Origin: Stieleria mannarensis
GTDB lineage: Bacteria; Planctomycetota; Planctomycetia; Pirellulales; Pirellulaceae
Reading direction: 5' to 3'
DNA length: 64,000 nucleotides
NCBI RefSeq assembly: GCF_014154935.1
Contig: NZ_JACEHH010000004.1
Coordinates: 124,001-188,000 of the forward strand
Part shown: piece after piece, positions 10,638 through 19,523 of the stretch
Position numbering within the stretch: position 1 is the first letter of the stretch
How the letters are laid out: each line of letters starts with the position of its first letter
Made by a program: the position numbers and the translations under genes
The notes under the pieces: generated by a model
The model's input: only the letters and a program-made list of their open reading frames with translations
Databases searched by the model: none
What the model was told of the DNA's origin: nothing

Positions 10638-12062
10638 CTACGTCGGCAGCCCGAAGTAGGCCTTGGACTTGATCACAGCGGCGACCGACGTGGGCACCTT
10701 GTCTTCCCACGACGGGTCGCCTTTCTTGATCTGTGCCAGCACGTCGCGTGAAAAAATCTTTAAACACGCCGGATCGAAGTTGTCCAGATTGATGATGTCG
10801 CCGCGATTGCGGATGTACTCGTACAACTGCTGCAGTTCGGGTTTGGTTTTAAAATTCTCCGACGTCACCAGTTCGCCGGATTCGCGATCCTCGATCGGGT
10901 AACAGAAGATCTTCAGGTCGTTCTTGAACAGTCTGCCGAACGATTCAAGCACCCCGCCTTGCAGCTGGGTGTAATACTGGTCGTCGAACAGGTCCTTCAT
11001 GCTGGACGCCCCCATCGTGATCGCGATCGGTTCTTTGGTGAATCCGCACAAGTAGGCCGCCAGGCGGTAGTATTGGAAGTAGTCGGAGATCAGCACGGGC
11101 ATGCCACAGGCGGCGATGACATCGGCCCGGGCGAGGAAATCGCGGAGGTCGATTTCGCCGGAGGACTTCAGGTTGTTCATGGTGATTTCCATCACTTGGG
11201 CAATCTCCTTGCCCTCCACACTCGGCAGCGCCGAGAACTTTTCGTGGGCACAGCGCAGCATGTCCAGGTTGACGTTGCACACCGGCCGGAAGCTTCCCCG
11301 TTCGACCAGGATCGCTTTGCGATAGAAAAATTCGGACGGCTGCAGCACTTCGCCGTCGGCGGCAAACATCGCGGCACCGCTGAGCCCCAGTTCGACCAGT
11401 TTCAGACTCATCAAGCGATTGTCGACGTGTCGAAAGGCGATCCCGGAAAACTCGATCATGTCGATCTCGATCCGCGAGGTCGACAGTCCGTCCAGCAAGG
11501 AATCGACCAACAGTTCCGGTTCGTGGTTGAGCGCGGCGGCACCGTAGACCAGGTTGACGCCGACGATCCCGAGCGCTTCCTGCTGCAAGGCGGCTTCGTT
11601 GTCCAACATTCGAACGTGGATGATGATTTGGCTGTCTTCGTCACGCGGATGGGCCTGGAACTTGATCCCCATCCAGCCGTGGCATTGATTGGTGCCGTGG
11701 AAATTGCGGGCCGAAACCGTGTCGGCGAACGCGAAAAAGGCCGTCGTGTCGCCTCGTGTTTCACGCAATCGATCCAAGTTGAGCGCGTGTTCATAGTCCA
11801 ACATCGCTTGCAATCGTTCGCGACAAACGTAGCGTGACGCCCGTCCATAGATCGCGTCGCTGACCTTCATGTCATAGGCCGACATGCTTTTGGCGATCGT
11901 CCCCGCGGCCGCCCCGACGCGAAAGAACCAACGGACGACTTCCTGGCCGGCACCGATCTCGGCAAACGTTCCGTAACGACGCGAATCCAGGTTCACGTCG
12001 AGCGCCTTCTGACGTGTGCTCAGGGTTTCCACCGAGGTCCGAGCGGGGTACGAGCGTGGCAT
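10638..12062 (-). CDS. Conserved protein of unknown function, about 475 aa
   Basis: A soluble-looking protein of 474 aa from the ATG at 12062 (487 aa from the upstream in-frame start at 12101; neither has a clear Shine-Dalgarno). Distinctive segments are VGAAAGTIAKSMSAYDMKVSD, YVCRERLQAMLDYEH, FFAFADTVSARNFHG, HGWMGIKFQ and LISDYFQYYRLAAYL. There is no signal peptide, membrane helix or recognisable nucleotide-binding loop. I recall similar proteins in cyanobacteria and Bacteroidetes under inconsistent database names, so I assign no function. Its neighbour upstream on the same strand ends only 52 bp away, but their products suggest no common pathway. Confidence 0.75.
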   Translation of the reverse strand: MPRSYPARTSVETLSTRQKALDVNLDSRRYGTFAEIGAGQEVVRWFFRVGAAAGTIAKSMSAYDMKVSDAIYGRASRYVCRERLQAMLDYEHALNLDRLRETRGDTTAFFAFADTVSARNFHGTNQCHGWMGIKFQAHPRDEDSQIIIHVRMLDNEAALQQEALGIVGVNLVYGAAALNHEPELLVDSLLDGLSTSRIEIDMIEFSGIAFRHVDNRLMSLKLVELGLSGAAMFAADGEVLQPSEFFYRKAILVERGSFRPVCNVNLDMLRCAHEKFSALPSVEGKEIAQVMEITMNNLKSSGEIDLRDFLARADVIAACGMPVLISDYFQYYRLAAYLCGFTKEPIAITMGASSMKDLFDDQYYTQLQGGVLESFGRLFKNDLKIFCYPIEDRESGELVTSENFKTKPELQQLYEYIRNRGDIINLDNFDPACLKIFSRDVLAQIKKGDPSWEDKVPTSVAAVIKSKAYFGLPT

Positions 12063-12113
12063 GAATTCTTCTGGGCATCTGGAGGAGCGAACTTCGTGCA
12101 TGTCGCCCGCAGT

Positions 12114-12923
12114 CTACTCAATTCGTCTTGCACGATTGGTCCGATCGCTGACGTTGGCCAATCGTGGACCGTTAGACGTGATTAAGGGAGGTGTTCGATC
12201 GAGTTGCGGGGTCTCGTGAGTGAAATCTCGGTCACGCGAAACCGGCAACGTGCAGCCATCGATGTTGCCCAGCAACAGATAGTCGAACAGACGCAGGTAG
12301 CTGTCGGTCTGGGCGATCGCCTGTTTCGTGGATTCATCATCCGGGCGGATCCGCGTGCCGGAGGGGAACAGGGCGCAGACCCAACCTTCGTGGCGCAATT
12401 GTGAAAGGGCGCGTTCGGCGGCGATGTTGATCTGCCGGGCCTGGTGAAGTTGGGCCTCGGTGCGATCACGTTGGAACCAACGGTAGGGTGTCACGATCAA
12501 GCGATTGAAACACTGCACCAACATTCGCGTGACCCCGGTGTCTTCTTCTAGTGTTCGACCGGCGACCCAGATCATCGAATCAAACAACTCGCCCTGGCCG
12601 TGATCGCTCAGCAGTGCGTCGAAGGTGGGGACATCCAGGTTGGATCGATGCTTGAGACAGAGCAGGCAGGCGTGTCCGTCTTTGGCGAGTTGGACCAATT
12701 GGCGGAAGTTTGAAAGCCCCGTGATCTTGCTGCCGGGCAACAGCAACCGTCGGCACAGGCCGGCGACCAAGGACCGATTATTGATTCCCCACCGCACCAC
12801 GTTGTCAGGGGTCAGCGCCAGGTGGTCTTGTGCATTTACTTGATGTTGCAAGGCGGCCAGTTAGGCGGCAAAGACTTCGGCCGCGTCCCCTTCGGGTAGC
12901 GGTTCTTGATTGGATTCATACAT
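12114..12923 (-). pseudogene. Lysophospholipid/glycerol-3-phosphate acyltransferase-like gene with in-frame TAA near the start
   Basis: The body (12114-12851) encodes a PlsC-type acyltransferase: HRSNLD fits the catalytic HX4D motif, FPSGTRIRPDD fits the FPEGTRS substrate motif, and VTPYRWFQRDR lies between them. The body can only start at TTG 12849-12851, which has no Shine-Dalgarno. In the same frame, an ATG at 12921-12923 has an excellent GGAGG 7 bp upstream and sits 1 bp after the TGA of the CBS-protein gene, which is ideal for translational coupling. It encodes MYESNQEPLPEGDAAEVFAA, then TAA (12861-12863), then LAAL leading into the body. A CAA-to-TAA change would explain this. Either the gene is disrupted, the TTG is used, or the base is a sequencing error. 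Confidence 0.7.
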
Positions 12924-12924
12924 G

Positions 12925-14223
12925 TCATTTCCTCCGATCAACTTCCCCAAACGATTCCCGTGTGACTTTGACGGTTCGAACCGAAGTTTCCGATGCTTCT
13001 TCGACTGTGAATCGGTAGCCGCCTTCGACGACGGAATCACCCGGTTTGGCCAGATGACGCAACCGAGCGACCACCATGCCACCGACGGTGTGGAATTCGG
13101 TGGCGGGCAGATCAAGCCCTAAGACATCGTTCACTTCGTGAATGGTGAGCCGGCCATCCATCAGGTAGGAGTCTTCGGACAGTTGCTGACATCTGCGGGC
13201 TTTTCGTGATGATGGTTCCGCGTAGTCGTTTCCGACTTCGATCTCTCCGACGACGGTCTCCACGACGTCTTCCAGGGTGATCATGCCGATCGTCGAACCG
13301 TACTCGTCGACCACGATCGCCATTTTGTCATCGCGATCGCGGAGCGTGGTCAGCATTTCCTCAAGCGGGTCGTGCGGGGAGACGTACTGGGCAGGTTTGA
13401 TGTGGTCTGAAAGCGGTTTTGCCAGTGTGTCCGGATCGAGCAGGTCCCAGGCGGAAAGAGTCACGATTCCGACGACGTTGTTGGTGTCGCCCTGATAGGC
13501 CGGCAGCCGATGGAAGCCGCGGCGGCGGACCAGTTGGATGGCATCGGCAGTCGATTTTTCGTTGTCGATCGCCACCATGTCGGCCACGGGGATCATTTGC
13601 TGACCGACAGTTGTTTCGGAAAAGCGAATCGCGCGCTCGATTCGAAAACGGTCAAAGACGGTGGTGTCCGAGGCCCGGTCGGCCATTTCGATGACGCTGC
13701 GCAGTTGATCGCGTGTGATAAACAGATGGTGCGAGGTCGCGCCGCCGCCGGCAAGCCAAGCGGCAGCGCGTGCGATTTTCGAAAACACATAGACGATCGG
13801 CGCAAAGATCCAGGCAAACGCGTTGAGGGGAAAGACGACGACCGGCGCGATCCGGTCGGATTCCTGTTGATAAATACTCTTGGGGACGATCTCACCGAGG
13901 ATCAGCAGCAGCGGCGTGAAGAACACGAACGCATACAGGTCCCCCCACCGATTGCCGAAAAAGTGGATGAACATCAACGTCCCCAGCGTGGTCAGCACGA
14001 CCGTTGAGATGTTGGTCCCGATCAGCGTCGTCGTCAGTAGTTTTTCAGGCCGTTTGAACAATTGCACCACGCGGTGCGCGCCGCGGTTGCCCTGCTTGGC
14101 CCGGTGGGACAATTTGATCTTGTCGGCGTTGACCAGGGCGATTTCCGATCCAGAGAAAAACCCTTTCAGCAACAGCATCACGATCATCACCGGGATGATC
14201 CAGGCCAGGTCCAACGTGCTCAT
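12925..14223 (-). CDS. CNNM/CorC-type transporter with CBS pair
   Basis: A 432-aa membrane protein of the HlyC/CorC (CNNM) family, linked to Mg2+ or other divalent-ion transport. The N-terminal DUF21 membrane region (about 1-190) contains GFFSGSEIALVNADK and LILGEIVPKSIYQQ. Two CBS repeats follow (about 200-330; VVGIVTLSAWDLL, MAIVVDEYGSTIGMITLEDVVE), then a C-terminal CorC/HlyC domain (about 345-430). Its ATG overlaps the stop of the upstream paralogue by 4 bp (ATGA), and its own TGA is 1 bp from the acyltransferase ATG, so the three form one operon. Confidence 0.9.
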   Translation of the reverse strand: MSTLDLAWIIPVMIVMLLLKGFFSGSEIALVNADKIKLSHRAKQGNRGAHRVVQLFKRPEKLLTTTLIGTNISTVVLTTLGTLMFIHFFGNRWGDLYAFVFFTPLLLILGEIVPKSIYQQESDRIAPVVVFPLNAFAWIFAPIVYVFSKIARAAAWLAGGGATSHHLFITRDQLRSVIEMADRASDTTVFDRFRIERAIRFSETTVGQQMIPVADMVAIDNEKSTADAIQLVRRRGFHRLPAYQGDTNNVVGIVTLSAWDLLDPDTLAKPLSDHIKPAQYVSPHDPLEEMLTTLRDRDDKMAIVVDEYGSTIGMITLEDVVETVVGEIEVGNDYAEPSSRKARRCQQLSEDSYLMDGRLTIHEVNDVLGLDLPATEFHTVGGMVVARLRHLAKPGDSVVEGGYRFTVEEASETSVRTVKVTRESFGEVDRRK

Positions 14224-15593
14224 TCGGTTGCTCCTGTCGCCGGTACCTCGGGGGCCGCTTCGGAGCGGCAGACACGGACGCGGGCGATTCGGTGCGAGTC
14301 CATCTCCAGCACGTTGATGGCGACGCCATCAACGACCACCTGGTCGCCGACGCAGGGCAGTCGATCGATGTGTCGAAACGCGACACCGCCGATCGTGGTC
14401 ATGCGGGGATCGTGCAGATCAAAGTTGGTCACGCGGTCAAGTTCACCTAGTTTTGTGTCACCGGGGCAATCGAAAGTCCCCGGGCCGATTGGGATGATTC
14501 GCTGCGGGGCGTGTGTCCGGTGCGTCAGTGAACCGAAAATGGAACGCAGCACGTCGTTGACAGTGATGAATCCGGCCACGCCACCGAACTCGTTCAACAC
14601 CGCGGCGGCACTGGCTTTGCTTTTGACGAAGAAGTCGAACATTTCATCGACCGTCTTCGTCAAGGGCACGACGATCGGCGGTCGGACGATGTCCTCCAGC
14701 TTCAACGTCGAAAAATCGGCCCCGTCCAGATGCAGCCGAACCACATCCTCGTCGTGCAGGAACCCGATCAGATTGTCGCGGTGTTGGCGATACACCGGGA
14801 CGCGGGAATGACGTTCCTGGCGAAATTGTTTGATCACCTCCGCCACCCCCAGATCGGCATTCAAGAAAAACGTGCTGGTGCGAGGCGTCATGATTTTGAC
14901 GATCTCGGTGGCGCCGGCGGACAACAGGTTATTGACCAGTGTCCGCGCGGTGACGTTCAGCTTGCCCGTCTCGGCCACGTCTTCGATCACGCTGCGGAAT
15001 TCATCGATCTGCAGGATGTTGGATGCTTCGCGTTGCGGTCCGACGATCCACGTCGTGATACGGTCGGAGATGATGCGCACCACCCAGCGGACCGGCCCGA
15101 TCACCCGTACCCAGCGCCACAGCGGGCCGGCGATCAGCCCGGCACTGATCCGCCGCGGATTGGTCACGGCAATGGTTTTGGGCGTCACTTCGCCGACCAA
15201 CAGCAACAACGGGAACATCACCAGCACGGAAATCCAGCCGGCTTTGGCTTGGCCGTAAAGGGCGACCAGAATCCCGGTCATGTTGGCCACGGCGGCGATG
15301 TTGACCAGTTCATTGCCGCACAGGATCGAAACGATCAAGCGTCGCGGTTCGTCCAGCAATGCTTGCAGTTTTTCGGCGTGCCGATGGCGTGTTTGACGCA
15401 GTTGCTGGAAATCCACGTGCGAGAGCGAAAACAACGCGGTCTCGGAACCGGAAAAGAAGGCGGAACCGCACAGCAATAGCAACTGAATCAGGTAGCGGAG
15501 CAGCATGTCCGTCTGGAAGACTTGCGCGGTGTCCACGGCGAAGTAGTCGACGATCGCGTGCCAAGCCGTGATGGCGGAGTTCAGTGCGAGCAT
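14220..15593 (-). CDS. CNNM/CorC-type transporter with CBS pair (first of tandem pair)
   Basis: A 457-aa paralogue of the following gene, with a longer N-terminus. Its DUF21 region has AFFSGSETALFSLSHVDFQQ and LLLVGEVTPKTIAVTNPRR. A CBS pair follows (RVPVYRQHRDNLIGFLHDED and AAAVLNEFGGVAGFITVNDV), then a CorC_HlyC domain. Tandem paired CNNM genes with a 4-bp overlap suggest a hetero-oligomeric transporter. The family senses ATP/Mg through its CBS domains in characterised members. The start is ATG 15593. Sixty bp separate it from the channel remnant upstream. Confidence 0.9.
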   Translation of the reverse strand: MLALNSAITAWHAIVDYFAVDTAQVFQTDMLLRYLIQLLLLCGSAFFSGSETALFSLSHVDFQQLRQTRHRHAEKLQALLDEPRRLIVSILCGNELVNIAAVANMTGILVALYGQAKAGWISVLVMFPLLLLVGEVTPKTIAVTNPRRISAGLIAGPLWRWVRVIGPVRWVVRIISDRITTWIVGPQREASNILQIDEFRSVIEDVAETGKLNVTARTLVNNLLSAGATEIVKIMTPRTSTFFLNADLGVAEVIKQFRQERHSRVPVYRQHRDNLIGFLHDEDVVRLHLDGADFSTLKLEDIVRPPIVVPLTKTVDEMFDFFVKSKASAAAVLNEFGGVAGFITVNDVLRSIFGSLTHRTHAPQRIIPIGPGTFDCPGDTKLGELDRVTNFDLHDPRMTTIGGVAFRHIDRLPCVGDQVVVDGVAINVLEMDSHRIARVRVCRSEAAPEVPATGATE

Positions 15594-15653
15594 GGTTTGG
15601 CGCCCTCGTCGGTCGCCGGAGTGCTACGAGGCGAGTTGTTCGCTGGACAGGAA

Positions 15654-15881
15654 TTAAGACACCGCCGTGACTTTGCCCAGGGCGATCAACACGTCATCGG
15701 GCCGGAACACGGTCATGTACGACGAATCCAACAACGACCAACCCTGCACCAACCGGAACCATCCGACACCGACCAGCGTCAGAATCACGAGCACGGTGAT
15801 GATCCGAGCCAGTCGATGCATCGATTCGGGATGGTGACGAGCACTTACTTCCAGACGGTGTGTCGGCGTTTCCTTCAGCAT
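15654..15881 (-). pseudogene. Internally deleted potassium-channel (ion channel plus TrkA_C) remnant
   Basis: A 75-aa ORF. Residues about 26-42 form one membrane helix, followed by GWSLLDSSYMTV. This matches the outer-helix/pore-helix sequence of bacterial two-helix K+ channels, which normally continues with ITLSTVGYGE-like filter residues. Here it jumps directly to FRPDDVLIALGKVTAV, which resembles the last strand of a TrkA_C (RCK_C) domain ('GDxLIxLG'). The selectivity filter, inner helix, TrkA_N and most of TrkA_C are missing while the frame is kept. I infer a large in-frame deletion of a gene normally over 300 codons. Alternatively it is a small unrelated membrane protein. The start could also be the ATG encoding MHRLARIIT. 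Confidence 0.5.
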
Positions 15882-15903
15882 ACGCTTTGACGCCGACGTT
15901 CGC

Positions 15904-16170
15904 TCAGAGGGCCTTGCGTATCCGTTTGAATCCTTCACGGATTTCGCCGCCGACCATCTTGAACGAATCCCAGACCTCTTCGGCGGTTTCTTCGACCGCA
16001 TCCTTCAGCGGATCATAGCGATGGCTCAATTCATCGAGTTGATCAGCCAGTAGCTGCCATTCCTGTTGCAATTCCATCTTACCCAGATGGACCTTCAGCT
16101 TGAGTTCGTCCCGATCTTGTTTGAGCCCCTGGATCAACTGGGCAATGGCTTGGCTTTTCGGCGTGGACAT
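15904..16170 (-). CDS. Small helical protein of unknown function
   Basis: An 88-aa acidic/basic amphipathic protein predicted to be almost entirely helical (for example LKQDRDELKLKVHLGKMEL and DAVEETAEEVWDSFKMVGG), without signal or membrane segment. The 'KDxVEETAEEVWDxxK' look is typical of small planctomycete and proteobacterial proteins thought to bind DNA or membrane partners, but nothing specific is known. The start ATG at 16170 is preceded by a purine-rich GAGAGAA. It lies 22 bp upstream of the channel remnant, possibly co-transcribed. Confidence 0.65.
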   Translation of the reverse strand: MSTPKSQAIAQLIQGLKQDRDELKLKVHLGKMELQQEWQLLADQLDELSHRYDPLKDAVEETAEEVWDSFKMVGGEIREGFKRIRKAL

Positions 16171-16318
16171 TGTTTCTCTCGGGTTGAAAAGAAAGGGGGG
16201 AAGCGGCCATCGGACCGGCGCCCCTTCCAGCGTGCACGATTCATGCCAATGGTGATTCGTCGGCGGGCGCGAGCGCTGACTCGATCAATGCGTCGACTCC
16301 ATCAACAAGTCGACTCCA

Positions 16319-19036
16319 TCAACAGGCCGCTTGGTCGCCGGGAAAGCGTTTCCTCCAACTCCATTTGTGCAGTTCCATCACGGGAAGGATCGTCAGCGAC
16401 AACAGGATCAGGATTCCCCACTGGTTTGCGTCGATCGGCTGGGCGCCCAAGACGTACCGGCCCAGCGGCGTGTGCATCGCAGCGAGGTGGATGCAGAAAG
16501 CCGTGATCGCGCCGGCCAACAAGATGGGGCTTCGCAGCGGTGACATCACCAGGGCCGATTTCGTTTCCGAACGGCAGTTGCCGATATGGACGTTTTCGAA
16601 CAACACCATCAACAACAGCAACGTGTTTCGGGCCGCTGCGACGTCCGCCTCGGTCGCCGCGTCGGGCAGGAACCAGCGAAACGTACCGAATCCGATCACG
16701 CCCATCGTGACCGCCGCGATCGCCGTCCGTTCGATCATCAGCCGGTTAAAGATTCGCTCCTTGGGTGAACGGGGGTGTCGCGACAGCACGCCCCCTTCAT
16801 TGGGCTCGAATGCCAAGGCGACGTCCTGAATGCCGTTGGTGACCAGATTCAACCACAGGATTTGGACCGGCATCAGCGGCAAGTACGGCGTGCCGGTGCC
16901 CACGGCCAAGGCCATCAGGACCAATTCGGCCGCACCGGTAGAGATCAGCAGATAGATCACCTTGCGGATGTTGTCGTAGGCGACGCGGCCCTCTTCGATG
17001 CCGGCAATGATGGTGGCGAAGTTGTCGTCGCTGATGACCAGTTCGCCGGCTTCACGGGCGACATCGGTGCCGCTTTTGCCCATCGCGACGCCGACGTTTG
17101 CCGCCTGGAGCGCGGGGGCGTCGTTGACACCGTCGCCGGTGACGGCGACGAAATGTCCCGCCCGGCGGGCGGCGTTGACGATCTCCAACTTTTGTCGCGG
17201 CGCGACTCGGGCAAAGACACGGATGTGACGAATGATCTCGGGCAGTTCGGCCGCCGTTTTTTCCTGCAATGCCCCTCCCGTGATCACTTGGTTTTCGTCG
17301 TCAGCCAACCCCAGGTCGCGGGCGATCGCCAACGCCGTCACGCGATGGTCGCCGGTGATCATCGCAACCGAAACACCGGCTCGGGCGCACGACCGCACCG
17401 CGTCTTTCACTCCCGACCGGAGCGGGTCGATCATGCCGACAAAGCCCAGGAAACGCAATTCAGATGGCGGCGAGGGGACCTGGTCGGAACCGATGGGCTG
17501 GTCCAATCGCTGATCCGCCAGGGCCAGCACGCGATAGCCCCTCGCCGCCATGCCGATCGCCGTTTGATCCCACCGATCGGGTGCGAATTCGCCGCAACTC
17601 GCTTCGCTGCACATCGCCAAGACACGTTCCGGAGCGCCCTTGATGAACACCCCGACGCCGCCATCGACACGGTTGAAGGACGCGGCAAATTGATACTCGG
17701 GTTCGAACGGAATCTGGTTGACTTGGGGATGGGAATCGAGCGTTGATTCGTGGTTCCAGCCGAGTTTGTGAGCAAAGGACAAGAACGCGACGTCGACCGC
17801 ATCGCCATGCCACGTCCAAGATCCGTTGCGTTGATGCAGGTCTGCTTCGTTGCACAGGATTCCCGCTCGCGCCAACCATCCCAGCTGCTCGTGGCATCCC
17901 GGCTGAAGCGGTTTGCCGTCTTTCAGGATTTCGCCAACAGGCCGAAACCCTTCGCCGGTGACTTCAAAGGTTTCGCCATCGGGCAAGCAGACCTGGCGAA
18001 CGGTCAACTCATTGCAGGTCAGCGTTCCGGTTTTGTCGGTGGCGATCAGCGTGCAGCTTCCCAGGCCCTCGACAGCGGTCAGCCGTCTGACGATCAACCC
18101 GCGACCGGCCATCCGCGTCGTCGCAATCGCGAGCGCGACGGTCATCGCCACCGGCAGCCCCTCGGGGATCGCCGAAACCGCCAGGGCGACGGCGAACATG
18201 AACATCGTCGTCGCCGAATAGCCGCCCAGGACGACCCCCAAGGCACCGATCACTGTCGCCGCGACCAGCACGGCGACGGCGATCACCCGCGTGAAGCGTT
18301 CCATCCGTTCCAACAACGGCGGACGCCCACCGCTTTCGCCCATCACGTCCATCGCCAGTTGGCCGACGCCGGTCGCCATCCCCGTCGCAACCACCAACCC
18401 CTTGGCACGCCCACGGGTGATCACCGAACCGGCGAAAACCATGTTCATCCGATCGGCCACCGGCGTCGCTTCGCCGCCGATCCAATCAGGGTCTTTCGCT
18501 ACCGGCAACGACTCCCCGGTCAACAGCGACTCGTCCGATTCCAACCCGTGGGCCGAAACGAGTCGAATGTCCGCCGGAACTCGGTTGCCCGATTCCATCC
18601 AGACAATGTCACCCGGAACCACCTCCTCAGCGGGCACTTCGCGGACGTCGCCGTCGCGATGCACCGAGGCGCGAATCTGCAGCAACTTCTTCAGCGCCTG
18701 GCTACTCTGTTCGGCCTTCCATTCTTGAAACGAACCGATCACGGCATTGAGCACCAGCACGCCGGCAATGAACGCCGCGTCCTTGACGTCGCCCAGAGCC
18801 ACCGAGACCAACGCTGCCAAGGCCAGGATGTAGATCAACGGGCTGCGGAACTGCCGTAAAATGATCGCCCACAACGGTGTCGGCGGACGCCGCGGAAGAT
18901 CGTTCCGGCCGTACTCGACCAACCGCGCCGCCGCCTCGGTTTCACTCAGCCCGTGCACGCCGACGTCCAACTTCCGGGCGACCGAGTCCAAGTCCAGTGC
19001 GTGCCAATCCGCAGATGCCTGTGGGCGATGATCCAT
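16319..19036 (-). CDS. P-type cation-transporting ATPase (P2-like)
   Basis: A 905-aa membrane pump. In order: an N-terminal cation-ATPase domain (GLSETEAAARLVEYGRNDLP), the TGES dephosphorylation motif (LLTGESLPVAKD), the membrane-helix-4 ion-site motif SAIPEGLPVAMTVA, the phosphorylation site ATDKTGTLTCNE, hinge motif TGDGVNDAPALQ, and helix 6 NLVTNGIQDVALAFEP. The PEGLP and helix-6 pattern place it near Ca2+/PMR1-type pumps, but NGIQD differs from the NLVTDG of well-studied Ca2+ pumps, so the ion is uncertain. Length is normal. Upstream lies a 487-bp gap containing the promoter of the sulfur gene cluster. Confidence 0.9.
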   Translation of the reverse strand: MDHRPQASADWHALDLDSVARKLDVGVHGLSETEAAARLVEYGRNDLPRRPPTPLWAIILRQFRSPLIYILALAALVSVALGDVKDAAFIAGVLVLNAVIGSFQEWKAEQSSQALKKLLQIRASVHRDGDVREVPAEEVVPGDIVWMESGNRVPADIRLVSAHGLESDESLLTGESLPVAKDPDWIGGEATPVADRMNMVFAGSVITRGRAKGLVVATGMATGVGQLAMDVMGESGGRPPLLERMERFTRVIAVAVLVAATVIGALGVVLGGYSATTMFMFAVALAVSAIPEGLPVAMTVALAIATTRMAGRGLIVRRLTAVEGLGSCTLIATDKTGTLTCNELTVRQVCLPDGETFEVTGEGFRPVGEILKDGKPLQPGCHEQLGWLARAGILCNEADLHQRNGSWTWHGDAVDVAFLSFAHKLGWNHESTLDSHPQVNQIPFEPEYQFAASFNRVDGGVGVFIKGAPERVLAMCSEASCGEFAPDRWDQTAIGMAARGYRVLALADQRLDQPIGSDQVPSPPSELRFLGFVGMIDPLRSGVKDAVRSCARAGVSVAMITGDHRVTALAIARDLGLADDENQVITGGALQEKTAAELPEIIRHIRVFARVAPRQKLEIVNAARRAGHFVAVTGDGVNDAPALQAANVGVAMGKSGTDVAREAGELVISDDNFATIIAGIEEGRVAYDNIRKVIYLLISTGAAELVLMALAVGTGTPYLPLMPVQILWLNLVTNGIQDVALAFEPNEGGVLSRHPRSPKERIFNRLMIERTAIAAVTMGVIGFGTFRWFLPDAATEADVAAARNTLLLLMVLFENVHIGNCRSETKSALVMSPLRSPILLAGAITAFCIHLAAMHTPLGRYVLGAQPIDANQWGILILLSLTILPVMELHKWSWRKRFPGDQAAC

Positions 19037-19344
19037 GGTTGCCGGCCAGCCGAACTCCTGAAGCGAGCGTCCCGTTTAGCGATCGAACGTCATTGTCGAT
19101 CCGGCACCAGTCTACGCGAAACGCGGCATGCGGTTTGCCACAAATTGAAACCGGAGACGCCGGTGACACTGCGCCCAATCGCACATCTGAGCGGCGGCCG
19201 GCGGTGTGGCAGTCCGCCGCTGGGCGGATACGCACGCGGCACGTTCCATCACGGGAAACCTTCTAACACCGGCAGCGCTCTACGATCGCTCCACCGAGCG
19301 ACAACGGCGGTACAGAAAACGAAGCTTCCGGCAAAACAGACTCA

Positions 19345-19372
19345 TTGACACCTCGCGAGGTGACGATATATT
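19345..19372 (+). promoter_or_regulatory. Near-consensus sigma-70 promoter with 14-bp palindrome between -35 and -10
   Basis: TTGACA at 19345-19350, a 16-bp spacer, and TATATT at 19367-19372. The perfect palindrome CACCTCGCGAGGTG (19349-19362) fills the spacer, an ideal place for a repressor. A second CTCGCGAG palindrome (about 19471-19478), following a TTGACT and followed by acgaagtat as in the first copy, lies about 115 bp downstream. The first gene of the sulfur cluster starts at 19524. The other sequence in the 487-bp gap shows no feature I recognise. Confidence 0.6.
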
Positions 19373-19523
19373 GAAGTATCAGCTCGGCAGCGGAATGTTA
19401 GGCCGACGCCGCGTCGGGCGGCACAGGAACGCCCATGGCCGCAATGCCTGGTAAGCAATTGACTCGCCATCTCGCGAGCCGACGAAGTATTTATAACGAA
19501 CGTCAAACCGACGGGAGAATCGA

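Noticed and set aside
16775-18859. Two long plus-strand frames opposite the P-type ATPase
   Set aside because: Antisense shadows of a gene with all P-type ATPase motifs; their products are rich in Arg/Gln/His with no recognisable domain.
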